Below are positions 49,652 through 61,742 of a DNA stretch of 64,000 nucleotides, one piece after another (within the stretch, counting starts at the first letter, position 1; every line of letters starts with the position of its first letter). The notes below the pieces were generated by a model that made no database searches, was not told where the DNA came from, and was given only the letters and a program-made list of their open reading frames with translations. The position numbers and the translations under genes were made by a program. Source of the stretch: Typha latifolia (taxonomy: Eukaryota > Streptophyta > Magnoliopsida > Poales > Typhaceae); NCBI GenBank assembly GCA_019914945.1, contig CM034099.1, positions 22,780,704 through 22,844,703 on the forward strand, given 5' to 3'.

Positions 49652-51557
49652 TCAGAATTTACAACAAAGAAGTCCGGACTTCCAGCTTTGGTAATTCTTA
49701 AAACGTCTGCGCTTTGCTTTTGCCATTTTCACTGGGCTGCTGCTCCACTCATTCTGTAGTCTGGACATTAATGGAACAATAGTAAGATGCATGATTGATC
49801 CAATAGTATCAACTAGACAAATTGGAGTATAGAAATGGACAGATAATTTGCAAGTTATAGAGTCTGCACAACGGTGGATTACATCAATCATACATCTCAA
49901 TTAGGTAATTATATTATTTCAAGCTTTAGAATATACTAATAACATTCACCCCCTTGTTCCATTCGATAGTGCGGTCCTTTGTTTCACTGAAACCTAAAGA
50001 AAATTCAGTCCAATCCACTGGGATTTGGTATAAACATAAAGAAGAACCGAAAAGTTGCGACATAAAACCTAAACAGCTTAAAGGGAAGCGTCACTTACAT
50101 AGGGAATGCAAAGGAACGTGTGCTGGTCGCGCTGCTCTCTGACCGAAAAGAAATGCTACCAGAATATGGTATATAACCCAAAGATGCTGTTCGACCTGAT
50201 GAAACATCAGACCCAGACAAGTTCACTTCCCCATGATTGTGATAAACAGAACTTACAACTGAATTTCTTCTTCCATCAGGTAATGACTCTTCAACTACAA
50301 GATTGCTCTGAACATGTGCAGGTTGCTGACCATCTAAAGTATTTTTACCCCCATCAGTGCCACTAGTACCTGTTTCTCTTGGGTTAAAGTCGCACATATT
50401 AACACTAGCAGTATTCTCCTTGGTCCCACTATTTTGGTTGGGCAATTGTGCATCAGAAGATACAGCAGGCGCCACTCGAGTCCCATCTTGCAATGTACTA
50501 TCTGTTGAAATATTTAAACAACTCAAATTCCAATTTTCATGGGTGTTCTCTTTGGTATCAGATATCATATATGGGACGGTAGAATGCCCCTCTTCCCGTT
50601 TATCTTCTGATAAACCATCAGCAGTGTCTGCCTCAGTCCTGCAATATTTATTGGATTCTGTAGCATTGGATGGTGCCTCTATAGCACCAGAACATTCTTC
50701 AAGAATGCTCTCTGAGAAAGCATTTTCTAGACTCTCCTTGATCAAACTGCCTTCATCGACCTTGTTAGTGTCGGATGGCATAGCTGTGCATACAGAACAC
50801 TCCTTGATTGTTGCCTACAATGAAAATAGAGGAGATAAACTCAATGTCAGTTAATTAATAGTCCACAATTTTCAGAATACAGAAAAACACTCCTCAACTT
50901 AGCCTGCTGCTTTGCAATTTCCAGAAGAAACTAAGATCAGCTTAAAATATAGCATACCTGAACGATGGTTTGTCTATCATTGTTGCTGCACCTAGAACTA
51001 ACTGGACACCCTTTTTGAGGGTCTGCATGATAATTTTCGGGAGGGAGTAACTTTTTCGAACTGATCTCATCAGAGTAATCAACCACATTCTGTTCAGTAG
51101 AATTCATCTTTCCTCCAACAGTAAATAAACTGTCAAAAGAGTGCTCTTCCTCAGTATCCTTATCAACACAGATTAGGGGTTCAGATACTGATCTAGACAG
51201 AGAATCATGTGCAATTGTTGTAGCACCATCTGTCAATTCTTTACTAGGATCATCATTTCTGTTGGTCGCAGAATGGTCAATGCTTAAAACCTTTTCTCCT
51301 ACATTTTCTATCAATATCTTCTCAACAGAATGTAACCCTTCATCAATGCATATGTCCTTCACCATGTCACGAGAACCACCATCGGAACAAACTACCTTAT
51401 CCACTGCTTGAACCTCAGTGAGAATTTTATCAGCCGAGAAGTCTTCTTTTAGAACATGTCTCGCAATATTTGTGCAAATAGAATACTGTTCACCAATATT
51501 CTCACTCCAGTTATTAGAATGACTTATGTCCATGTAAGTACGCTGTGAAGGATTCAT
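49652..51557 (-). CDS. 18S pre-ribosomal assembly protein gar2-related
   Basis: Three exons: 51557-50958, 50814-50099, 49760-49652; junctions GT-AG and in phase; 474 aa from the Met at 51557. Most of the protein is Ser/Asp/Glu/Asn-rich and probably disordered. The conserved part is the C-terminus: SISFRSESSATSTRSFAFP across the last intron into ILQNEWSSSPVKMAKAKRR, ending in a Trp/Leu/Cys segment (SGLLCCKF). This tail is what I recognise from the plant family annotated as 'gar2-related 18S pre-ribosomal assembly protein' (for example At2g03810); the name is inherited and the function unproven. The N-terminus is uncertain: the bases just before 51557 read well in another frame (REWEYDIISPVEKN), and further coding-like segments lie upstream. 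Confidence 0.75.
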
Positions 51558-53280
51558 AAGTTCTTCTCTACGGGTGATATAATATCATATTCCCATTCCC
51601 TTGCAGCCTTATTCTCTGCTTGAAACATATTAATTACTAAATGGTCGTCATTAGGTCATTACTTTGGATGCAAGCTCATCAGGATTGCTCTCCACAGTAA
51701 AATCTGCAAGCAATCACAATTACATAACACAATGGAGAAATATATCTGATCTTATATAAGTCAATTTTACACAAATACATTCCCCCAGTTCTATAAAATG
51801 GTTCTACACTATCTGACAACAATATAAGGAGCACTTTAATAGAACAAAAGATATGGTCATTCAATCAATTGATCTCTTTGTATGAAATGGGAGTCACAAA
51901 TAAAGTACATCCTGCGATCTAGATAATGATAGCCAATCTGATGTCAACCATAAATGCGTAAATCATAAGAAGAAATATTAACCAAGAGTTAGACAGATTT
52001 GATGTTTACAATCTACATAAGTTTCCTATCATAAGGAATCCATAAAGTGCAATTAGAGAATTTACCAAGAGCTCATGCACAACTTGAATATTTGTTACGC
52101 AAGTTAATACAAACCTCAAGGATATTTTGCTTCAGTTAGGTGTAGGGATCCATCATAAAGTACTTTAGAAAAAGAAAGTAAAGAAGGAAACAAAAAAAAA
52201 GTGTAGTTTCAAAAAAAAAGAGAGAGAATCTTCTGCGTTTATTCTTGTCCTTAGTGAATAAGTTTAAATTCGTAAGTTATTTCTTTTTGTTCTGTAGCGC
52301 AAGGATTGTTCCAAGTTACAAAGATAAAAAATTTGTACAGTGGGGTCAACTTAAACCAACTTCAAAATCACCAAAATGAGAAGAATCAAATGGATTCTAA
52401 AAGAAAGATATCAAAGTAACACAGTGAGAATTGCTCCAAGAGTGCCATGAACTACATCCTGCAATTTGAGATGGATGAAAAGGAAGGTGCTTATTAAAAA
52501 AGAATAGATCCAATCAAACAACAGTTATCTTAGCATATCAGAATATGCATGTTATCAGAAACATAACTACCAGAGAATCGTGTAACATTAATCTACAGAA
52601 TAAATTGTATGGCATGCAAACCAAAACAAATGGCCTTCATAGATTAACCTAACTATATGCATCACCTTTGGTATAGCAATGAATCTGATAGTGAAACAGT
52701 TAAGAGGAAAGAATAGTTCTTAGTTGTACAAGTACACCAATAGCTGAAGCCTTTAGTCTATAAAATTTAGGGCCCTAACCTGTTAGATATATAGTTTCCG
52801 GTAAATTCATTTAAATAGAATATGTCAACCCTTAGTTACCACGAAAGTGAAAAAGAAAGAAAAGGAACGAACAAAGCCCAAAAACTTTTCTCCTTTCTTT
52901 TGTTTCTTGCTCCATTAGCAGATTCCCAACTTCTTTCTCTCATCCCCAAGATGCATAATCATAAGCAAGAGATTCAAAAAAAAACTTTAAAACAAGATAT
53001 ATGAAAAGAGGGTATTAGAAAGGACTTACCACATCGAATCTTCTCATCTCCTCCTGCCGATCAAAAGATCAGAACTAGAAGGTATCAGCAGAAGGAATCC
53101 AAAACGAAGAAAACCCAACTACTAAAATAACATATCAGACAGAACTAACCGCATGGAAACCAAATGTAGTGATTAAAAAGGAGACCCAGAAATCGAGAAC
53201 CTGGATCTCTTAAAGGTGGAAACAAAAAAAAAAGCATCTTTTTTCGTGTTATAAAGAGAGAACAGAGAGGAGGTGGAGGT
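51558..53280 (-). other. 5' leader and introns of the gar2-like gene
   Basis: Minus-strand splice signals mark short leader exons: a 24-base exon at 53030-53053 between CGGCAG and GTAAGT, and a segment from 51703 after TTGCTTGCAG. Frames in these pieces look coding (EKIRC joined to DFTVESNPDELASK, then REWEYDIISPVEKN at about 51609-51568) but are not in phase with the main frame at 51557. The region 51720-53020 is otherwise intron-like. Confidence 0.4.
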
Positions 53281-53539
53281 GCGAACGAGATGTGGGACCA
53301 AATTAATAATAATGATAATAATGTAGAGAGGGTTTTGCTGTCAAGGTATAAAAGTCAAATGAGAGAGGGCATTAATTATTCCGTTGAAGGAGCCGATGCT
53401 TTCGGCCCCAAAACTACCAAAAGATTTTTTTTAAAAAAACAGAGAGAGAGAGAGAGAAGACGAAAGGGAGTGGAGCGATCAATACCTTTCACCCGAAGGT
53501 TGCCATTTTTGGGGATTTGAGCAAGCTAGGATTACAACT

Positions 53540-53557
53540 AGGGTTAGGGTTAGGTTT
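53540..53557. promoter_or_regulatory. Telo-box-like motif upstream of the gar2-like gene
   Basis: TAGGGTTAGGGTTAGG on the plus strand (AACCCTAACCCTA on the minus strand), about 500 bp upstream of the first leader exon. Telo boxes (AAACCCTA) are known in promoters of plant ribosome-biogenesis genes; the link to this gene is inferred. Confidence 0.45.
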
Positions 53558-53769
53558 CGGGGAAGGAATAATTCCCTAAAAAATGACATCTTTCTTGAAC
53601 CGTGGGAAGAGAATTGGAGGAAAAAGATAAGTGATGGACTGGTGAAAGAACAGGGGACCGTGGTTCAACGGTCCAAATTTGGTTTAAAAGGACAAATGTT
53701 GTACAAATCGTGCATGAAATTATACAGCACCGTATCATAGGTGGCCAATCTATTTCAAAGATCACAGCT

Positions 53770-56700
53770 CACTCTTTCTCACGTTTAGATTTTTTTTTTC
53801 AAAAAAAAAAAAAAACAGAGAGAAATATTTCTATATTTTCGTGTATGTTTGATATATGTGATAGCAGATGGATCTAAAAAATTCCACAATCCCTCGTCTC
53901 TTGGTCTTGGGCCTAACTTGGTATGTTTTGAGTAGAAGGGAGTAATTGTTGCTTTTTAAGTATTAACATTTGAAGAGCTTTTGGTTCTATACTGTTTTAA
54001 AAGATTATTGCTATACTTGACTTAATAGTAAATAAAGAGTGAAACTGAGTGTAAACTTCTTAGTAAATATTAATTATATGGCATCCATCAACATCATAGT
54101 TTAGGTAGGAAGAAGGGGCAGATATAAATCTTGTCAGCTTTAAATTCAATGCTTGCTTATGAATTAAATGTTTAGTTAAAAATCCAGCCATCAAAGTAGC
54201 TGTGAGTAGGGCAATAGATTGCTACTCTTCCTCGTAAAACACATGTAACTAATACAAGAATTCAGGTGTTCATCAGACAGTTAAAAAGTTTGCACATATC
54301 TTAATTGCGACTGAAAGCAATAATGATGTTATCAGACCTCTATTGGCACTGCATTTTATTTCTTGCATATGCCATCAAGCTTTGGTCCTAATCATCACCA
54401 AGAAAGGCTAATAAGTGAGGCCCACAAAACGAGGTGAATAAAAGTATGATGTTGAACGGTCTAAAAACTCTAGAAAATTTAAACAAAACAGCAATCAAAA
54501 TACATAGTAATATGAGGCTTCCCACAATACCTCTTTCACAGTTGGCAATTAACTCAATAATAATGACCTTTCACTATGTCATACACAACTAGATCAGCAA
54601 TCTACTTCTATAGGCAAAACATTCAATCCCCTTTTAGATTACAAGCAGTCTTCAAACAAAGTAAAATAAACATCAGTTCAATTAAAACCAGCTATATGAA
54701 CTATCATACAGCACTGGGAAAGATCAAGCAAAGATCATAGCAATGAACAATTTTCTTTTTCTCCCAATTGTTGCAATGATGCAGTGCCATATGTACTCTT
54801 ATCTTTTGGGTACTTTACACAACCTTATATTTTACACAACCTCTTTTAAAGAGGGGAAGAGAGATGTTACAAGCTCCAAGAACCACCAATGCTGCCAAAA
54901 TACACTTGACCACGATTTGTGGACCCATCATAATAAGCCAACCTATCACTAATATACAGAAAAACTGTACAAAGAAACAGAGAATTTAGCACATGAGAAC
55001 CTAGCAACTCAGAAGAACTTCTCCATCATCTGAAGTTGGTTCTTGTGCTCATCATCATAATGGCGAAATACTGTAAACACATGGCCTATATAGCTAACAA
55101 CATCAAATCCCTACATTACAGACCGAAATTAACAATCATGCCATTCCCAGCGGGATACTACATAAATACTAAGTTAACATAACCAGCAAGGGCCTACATC
55201 TCATACAACCAGTGGATTTACCTACAACACTTCAATACAGTCAGGAGGTTTTTAACTAAAAAAGATGCAAAGAGTATTTTGGTCTTGGGGCGAAATACAT
55301 GCACTGAGAATGTCACTCATTCAATTTAAAAACTGAGAAATGCCAGCATCAACACCTTAGCTGAGGGGGCCTGAACTGATTCCAAGTGTTCTTATCTGCA
55401 ATAAAAAGATGAGAGTCAATAACCTTTGCACATAAAGGTGGAAACATAAATATGCTGTAGTGCAGCAACAGTGAACCTTCCAGCTTGACAAAACCTAGCA
55501 ATAAAGCAAGATGACAAAAGGGCATTGAGCAAAAAGACCATATGAGATGGAAAGAAACTGAAGATAAGCACTTTTTAAAACTTGAAATCAAAATTCACTG
55601 AACATTAACCTAATCAATTAAAAAAACATATATAACACATCATCAGATGTTCAAACTAGAAAACAAAATACAAGGTCACAGAAATATATCAAGCTCCAAT
55701 AATGTCTCACTGTTGCATGTGTGGACCTTTGTCAAACATTAATGAGAATTGATCATCCATGATATGGTTGAATGGCCCTATTGCAATGAAATGAAAGACT
55801 TTTGACAGCATCTGCTAACACCCACCCGCCCCTCCCCCCCCCCCCGCACACACACACACACAATAAGAGGATGGTCTATTAGTAGCTAAAAAAAATAAGA
55901 ATCTACTCCAAGAAGAGAAGATTCCAAGAGTATGTCACATGGCGAACTTCAGATGAAACAACTGTTCACCAGGACTTCACCTAAGCTATAGCCCTGCAGC
56001 TAGAAGCCTAATAATATGGAGTGGTATGTAACAATAGAAGAAAGCAAGCAGTTTTCTTTCTTGAAGGTCTATAATGGCAAAAACGTGTGACAAAGACGTG
56101 ATAACTATCGACTCAGTACTAGGGCGGACTAGGCGCTCTTCATTAGAATATATCAAAAAGGTAAGGATAACTAAGACAAATATTGGGCGTTGCATGTATG
56201 CAGAAGAGATGACTTCAGCAAATGTTTTAGTTGTTCATTCATATGAGAAGTGCATAAGAAGATTATGTTCAAAACAATACAAAAAGGGATCCCATAGCAT
56301 ATCTAAGGTCAAGACACTCAATAAGACTTATCTATATTTTGTATAAATAACACCAGCCACTGGGCATAAGTAATTTATCCTACTTTATGTTCCAAAGAAC
56401 CCTATCTTTTGCAGTGATAACCAAAAAGAGAACTTGAGATTTTGATAAAGAACAAGTGTCTATCCTAGGAAAAATTGTTCCACACTTTCACAATAAATGT
56501 CAAAATACATTGATCCCCCCTTTCACTCCAAATTAGTGAGGGTGACAGATCAGAATTATTAAGTATCCTATATCCTGCAATTAAGAAAAACAGGAGGTAA
56601 ATATTGCAATGCTAGCATAAACAGGTAGTCAGGACCAAAATTTTTCCCAACATTATTTTTCCTACTTCTAAGAGGAGCCTCAAAGAGTTACAATAAATCT

Positions 56701-58870
56701 AGCCAATACTTCTTTATAGAGTAACACATGCCCAGGTATTTTCTAGAGAAGTTAGGAAGTACAAAACCTTGAAACTTCTTTAACAAGTGAAGACATTATG
56801 TAATAGATGCTGCAAGGAATGAAAAAAAAGGTAAAGAAAACTTATTTTTTTTATTGGTGGTGGTGGATTGGGAGGGGGGGATGTTGGTTCATAAAGCATC
56901 AAAAGATTCAAACAAAGTAACCTACAATAATTTGACAAGTTCAGTGTATATCAATCAAGAGGTTGAAACTATAAAATGATGCAACTTGTAGAAGTTATTA
57001 CATTACAGATAGAAGGACATGGGAGAACTCTAAATTATCTGCTCCTTGGGTTAACTTGCATGAGCTACCCCAATGAGAAGTAATTTAGTGGAAAATCTCA
57101 TGAAATGTATTTCTCTTGTTGTTAAAAGAATATTAATCATGTTAAATTCCAAAATGCCTTGAAATCAAATCCATTTATCAGATCCAGAAGTGCCCTGAAA
57201 TCAAATCACTGATCTCTCTCCATACTATGCAAAAGATAAAAATCCCTAAGATGATATTTCTAACTGATATTTCAATATAGTAAGAGCCAATAGATTAATT
57301 GGGCATAAGGATCTCTTCTTATTGCTATTGATTATGACGCCTCTAAAATAAAGCTTGATTATTAAGAACTTATTTTTCGAACCTACAGAAGAAGGAAACT
57401 AAACAAATAGCCACCCTGAATGAATAACTGTGACAAAATTTTAATGCAATCTAAATACACACCACAATGCTTGACGGTTAAGTTCACCTCTATGGTTGAG
57501 GTACAAATTATGCCTAACTTCAATGTTTAAAAACCTATGCTCCCTTCATATGTTTCACCGAATCAGCATGCATAAGCTCATATAAGACTTAGGTGACCCT
57601 TAGTTCTATTATTTTTCAGCTGTAATCACTCATATAATTACAATCTCTGCATAGAAGCAAACGTCTATCTTCCTTAGTCCTTTAAATCTTTTTAATTCTG
57701 TCTACGGCTATTTTGCACATATTGTTCATTAAGTATTTTCATATAAAAAGCTTTGCAAGATCCTTCCACCAAACTGCGAACAATGGCTGACTTCTAAGGC
57801 ATTGCCTAATATTTAAAGCCGGTACTTAGGTTGCAAGGAGCACAGAAGTAGAACTAATGGAACTCAAGAATATCCCATCGTCTCATTATCTCACTCTATC
57901 AACCACTAGATAGCTGCAATTTCAAATAATTGTCCACAAGACCCAGCATATCAAGCAAATATGTCATTAGTAGGCAATTAGTCTCATTCTTAGCAGTGCC
58001 TTAGTATGTCCTAAGTAAAAACCTCCAAATTGGAAGAATAGCATGATTTTCTTAATTTACAACAGGTTAGCACATTAAGCACATAATAAAAAAACTGCGG
58101 TCTGACAAATAAAAGATAAAATAAATTTAGAAAGTTAAATTTTGATCAACTTGAAGAATAGCGTGTAATAATCTAATTTCAATGTTTTCCCCTATGTTGC
58201 TATCATACTTACAGGAATATTTTGGAGGTTTGAGAAATATGTTTGAACACTGTTTCCAAAGATCTAGGCCATGTATCTCATGCTCCTTATTTCAAAGTCC
58301 AATTAGCACGATCAGCACTATCATAATAAAGGATATTGTGCATGAATAAAAAAAATTCAAGGAGAACCTGGAGTGCAAAATTACATGTGAACATTCAAAC
58401 CAAGAACCAGATTTCCGAGAACAAAAAGCCAGACTTTATAAGTTCAAGATTATGAGCAAAAAAAAAATTTATATAAATATAGAAGACAAACGGCAGTGTC
58501 ATAACAGATCATCTAATTATAATGTCGTGGACTATTACTGCAGAGACCATGCTGGGTTCATAAAAGAAACTTCCGCAATGTATGAATCCTCAACAAACGT
58601 ATACGGAAAAAAAGCAGACAATTACCTAATTAACACATGCTATAATAGATATAATTAGATTAAATTCAACAAAGAAATACCAATATCTGTGCATTAAGAA
58701 TGTACTAAATTTGAAGAAAGAATAAAGAATTCACATTTCCTGTACATGATGTTACATGAGTATATGTGTATGCTACAATTTCAATATTACATACAATTAT
58801 GTACATTAATCAAAGAGCATGACTATGGAGAATCAATGCACTGGTTCAGATTTTAACATGAAGACTTACA
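53770..58870. other. Gene-poor 5-kb stretch between the gar2-like and CPSF6-like genes
   Basis: No gene could be supported. A donor-like site (GAAAT, GTAAGT) at about 58869-58874 follows the CPSF6-like stop, and exon-like pieces with good acceptors lie at 55539-55437, 55395-55356 and 55070-55009 on the minus strand; they may be 3'-UTR exons of that gene. A C-run and (CA)n lie at 55837-55861. The plus-strand frame at 56074-56346 (90 codons) has no recognisable domain. Confidence 0.45.
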
Positions 58871-59033
58871 TTTCAAAATTTGCTACGACAGGCCCCTCCA
58901 ACAATTGCAGGCAATATCTCTCCCTTGACCACTAAGTTATCTAGTTTCTACTGAACGGTTGGACAAACACCACAAGAACGATTGCCCCAGTCTCCCAATT
59001 CCTCTTAAACTGAAAGTAGTCTGTTGGCCGATG

Positions 59034-60848
59034 TCACTCGGGCGATAGACGCCTTCTCTTTGAATGCTCAATTTCTCGCGACTTGCTTCTCACGCTAGAA
59101 GATCGTCCTCTGTCCCTGTCATCATCGCGTTCTGAATCACGTTCCCTGTGCCTATAGTAATCACCATGACGATCTTTGTCATCCCGATACCTATCTCTCT
59201 CCCTATCTCGCTCCCTCTCCCTCTCCCTTTCTCTGTCCCTCTCCCGGTCTCTATCTCTCTCTCTCTCCCTATCCCTCTCCCAATCACGGTCCCTTTCACG
59301 ACCCATATCTCTATCATCACGATGCCTTCTATCAGACCAGTCTTGTCCAGGACCCATATCCTTCTCCCTCTCAACCCTCCTATCTGAAGCCCCAGACCAA
59401 TCGCGATCAGGAGCCCTCTCCTTCCCATGGCTCCCTTCACCATACTGTTGGTCTGATGCAGCATCATCCCCATAACTCGACTGCTCTTCACCTCCCCATC
59501 CACCCATGCTTGGATCCGGCCACATCCCAACACCACCAGCAGCCATCCCTCCCCTACCAAAGAAAGCAGGGTTAACATGAGGAGCTACAACAGGAGGGAA
59601 TGAAGGCATCAGTCCGGGAAAAGGACCAGATGTAGGTCCTCCAGGAAAGCCGCCATACCCAGCACCCATCCTCCCCATTGCAGCTCCATAGCCAGTTGGA
59701 TCAAAGCCTTGACCCAACATAGCACCCGGATGCAACATTGGCGGGGGTGGAGCAACCATGGCACCATTCCCCATAATCCCTCTGCCGCCAACTGGCCCCA
59801 TCCTGTTCCTCATGTTCCCCATAGGTCCCCGGTTCCCCATTCCACCCCTTCCCCAACCTCCGCCGCCGCCACCTCCACCGCCGCCTCCGCCACCTCCACC
59901 TCCACCACCCCCGCCCCTTCCATAATTCCCACCCACTAGAGCCCCACCACCTCCTCTACCCTTCTGACCGGGAGCAGATGTCTGGCCCACCATCGCCTGG
60001 TGACTTCTGACCTGCGCCTCGCCCATCCGCCTAACTGTGTGAGGAGCTGCAAAAGCCACCACACAAGGCCTTCCATTAAACAGGTGCCCATTCATGCCCT
60101 CCTTGCAAGAAGCTGCAGCCATCGGATCATAGAAATCAACCTGGCAGTAACCCTTAGATTTTCCACTCGCCTTCTCATCAAAAAACTTCACTTCCTTAAC
60201 CTGTCCATACTTGCTCAGCTCCGCCTCAAGATCCGCATCCGTGGTCCACCAGTGCAGCTCCCCCACGAACAGAGTCGTCCCTCCCGCTCCTTCGCCACCT
60301 CCACCGTTAACGTTTCCAACGTTTCCTCCCACTACTATAGCGCCTCCACTTTGTCTGCCCTCGCCGCCAAAGTTACCCCCTTGCCTCTGAAAATTACCGC
60401 TTTGCCCCTGGATCTCAGGGGGCCTAACAACACTCGGCGCCGGGGGCCTCGCCACGACTCCCGTTTCACTGCCGCCGCCGCCCCTGAACCCTTGATCGTT
60501 AAATCCAGCAGATCTATCGACTGGGGGCCTCTCGATCTTGGGATCTCCTCCAACCCCGGGGATCTGAACCTTCTCCGGCGGGTTCACCGCCGGCGGCAGC
60601 TGCGTCGGCGGTGGCGGAAGCGGCGGTTGGTGGGGACGAGCCTCCTCCTCCCTCGAAAACCCCGAGGCTTCGTTGCTCTGGTGGATCGTGTGGAGGAAGC
60701 CCTCGCCGACGTTGACGTCGTTGTACAGGTCGTCGTAGTCGTCTTCCTCACCATAGAACTGCTCCTCGTCTTGGACGGCAGAGATCGCCTCGTTGCGGTG
60801 GAATCCGGCGCCGCCGCCGCCGGCGAAGCCCTCGCCCCCAGGATCCAT
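59034..60848 (-). CDS. CPSF6/CFIm68-like RNA-binding protein with RRM and RD/RE tail
   Basis: Single-exon coding frame of 604 aa from MDPGGEGFAGGG. Order: acidic N-terminus (EEQFYGEEDDYDDLYNDV), Pro-rich linker, one RRM at about residues 190-267 with RNP2 (LFVGEL) and an RNP1-like strand (SKGYCQVDF), a Gly tract of about 20 residues near 311, a Gly/Met/Pro-rich region, and a C-terminal alternating Arg-Asp/Arg-Glu domain (about 500-590) ending KRRRLSPE. This architecture matches the large subunit of cleavage factor Im (CPSF6/CFIm68), which helps choose poly(A) sites in the nucleus; the plant role is inferred. The frame is open upstream to an ATG at 61052, but the acidic DP start is preferred because it begins the conserved part. 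A LINE tail ends about 215 bp upstream. Confidence 0.87.
   Translation of the reverse strand: MDPGGEGFAGGGGAGFHRNEAISAVQDEEQFYGEEDDYDDLYNDVNVGEGFLHTIHQSNEASGFSREEEARPHQPPLPPPPTQLPPAVNPPEKVQIPGVGGDPKIERPPVDRSAGFNDQGFRGGGGSETGVVARPPAPSVVRPPEIQGQSGNFQRQGGNFGGEGRQSGGAIVVGGNVGNVNGGGGEGAGGTTLFVGELHWWTTDADLEAELSKYGQVKEVKFFDEKASGKSKGYCQVDFYDPMAAASCKEGMNGHLFNGRPCVVAFAAPHTVRRMGEAQVRSHQAMVGQTSAPGQKGRGGGGALVGGNYGRGGGGGGGGGGGGGGGGGGGGWGRGGMGNRGPMGNMRNRMGPVGGRGIMGNGAMVAPPPPMLHPGAMLGQGFDPTGYGAAMGRMGAGYGGFPGGPTSGPFPGLMPSFPPVVAPHVNPAFFGRGGMAAGGVGMWPDPSMGGWGGEEQSSYGDDAASDQQYGEGSHGKERAPDRDWSGASDRRVEREKDMGPGQDWSDRRHRDDRDMGRERDRDWERDRERERDRDRERDRERERERERDRERDRYRDDKDRHGDYYRHRERDSERDDDRDRGRSSSVRSKSREIEHSKRRRLSPE
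59871..59926 (-). repeat. Poly-glycine (GGN)n coding repeat
   Basis: About 20 consecutive Gly codons within the CPSF6-like gene. The coding strand is almost pure G with single T, C or A interruptions (GGTGGAGGTGGCGG type). Confidence 0.93.
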
Positions 60849-61121
60849 AGGAGAAGGACGAAGGCTAGGGTTTGAAACAGCAGTCAATAAGAGGGGGGTC
60901 GAGCGTAACCCTAATCTTAGAATATTTTCGAAGCAACGGAGGCGGAAATAGGTTGGTCTTAATTCGCTTTCTAATTGTTTTCGCCCTTTCTGATAGTGAC
61001 GTGTCCGCTCTTTATCCGAGTGCGGCTTAACCTTCGGAGATCCTTCAACCAATCCAGGCCGTTTTTTTTTTTTTGATGGAATGAGCTATAGTTAGCTATT
61101 AATAATTGGCACACATGGGTT

Positions 61122-61718
61122 CTACCCCACTTCGCCCAAGTCATACAGCTCTTGAGGGATTGGTTCCCCGGCTCGGATCGTGCCGGTCCGAGTTGAAACC
61201 AGTCCTCTCATCGCGGCCCAGTCGGCCAGCCTGTTACAACTCCTCCCTACATGCCCTACAGTACATTCCACTAACCCATTCATTTGGATTTTACATTCGC
61301 GAATGATACTTCTAATTTGCCAAGGACATGGCATCTCCTCCTTCATTATCTTCACCAAAACCTCTGAATCCGACTCCACCTCCACTGGCTGCTCCACCTC
61401 GAGAAAACTCAATCCCATTCGGAGAGCCCAGGCTTCCGCAAACAAGGCTGACACTGCCGGCGCTAGTTCCCATCTAGCTATTACGATCCTTCCTCTGTCA
61501 TCTCTGATAACTGCCCCCGCTCCTGCTTGACAAGTCCCAGCCCGGAATGCCCCATCAGTGTTTAATTTCACTCGTCCCTCCCGTGGTCTACGCCACTCTT
61601 CCTGCATTTGTCTTCCTACTGTTGCGTTTTCTGTCGTGGCCGCCGCATACTCGCTAGTCATGACTAGACTTCGTCTCGCCACCACTGCTGCACCCTCCGC
61701 GCTCTCGCCAAAGGCCAC
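61122..61718 (-). pseudogene. LINE RNase H-like domain
   Basis: 198-codon frame containing RVKLNTDGAFRAG (first catalytic Asp strand), GAGAVIRDDRGRIVIA, ALFAEAWALRMGL (Glu helix), VEVESDSEVLVKIM (second Asp) and VGHVGRSCNRLADWAA (terminal Asp block). All acidic positions expected of a type-1 RNase H domain are visible, so this domain is better preserved than in the first LINE. Confidence 0.88.
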
Positions 61719-61742
61719 CCGATTTCGCTGCTTCTAGATACC

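Noticed and set aside
53653..53677. Short hairpin GGACCGT/ACGGTCC
   Set aside because: Only a 7-bp stem; no precursor-like extension for a microRNA or tRNA.
55009..55395. Coding tail DKNTWNQFRPPQLR joined to FRHYDDEHKNQLQMMEKFF
   Set aside because: The splice phases do not match (phase 2 end, phase 1 needed), so a shared protein is not supported.
56074..56346. 90-codon plus-strand frame in the gene-poor region
   Set aside because: No domain, no splice or promoter context; Lys/Ser/Thr-rich frame in AT-rich DNA.
59176..59475. Ser/Leu/Arg repeat protein on the plus strand
   Set aside because: Antisense of the RD/RE repeat of the CPSF6-like gene.
60000..60875. 291-codon plus-strand frame
   Set aside because: Antisense of the CPSF6-like RRM and N-terminus; the minus strand has RNP motifs and typical architecture.
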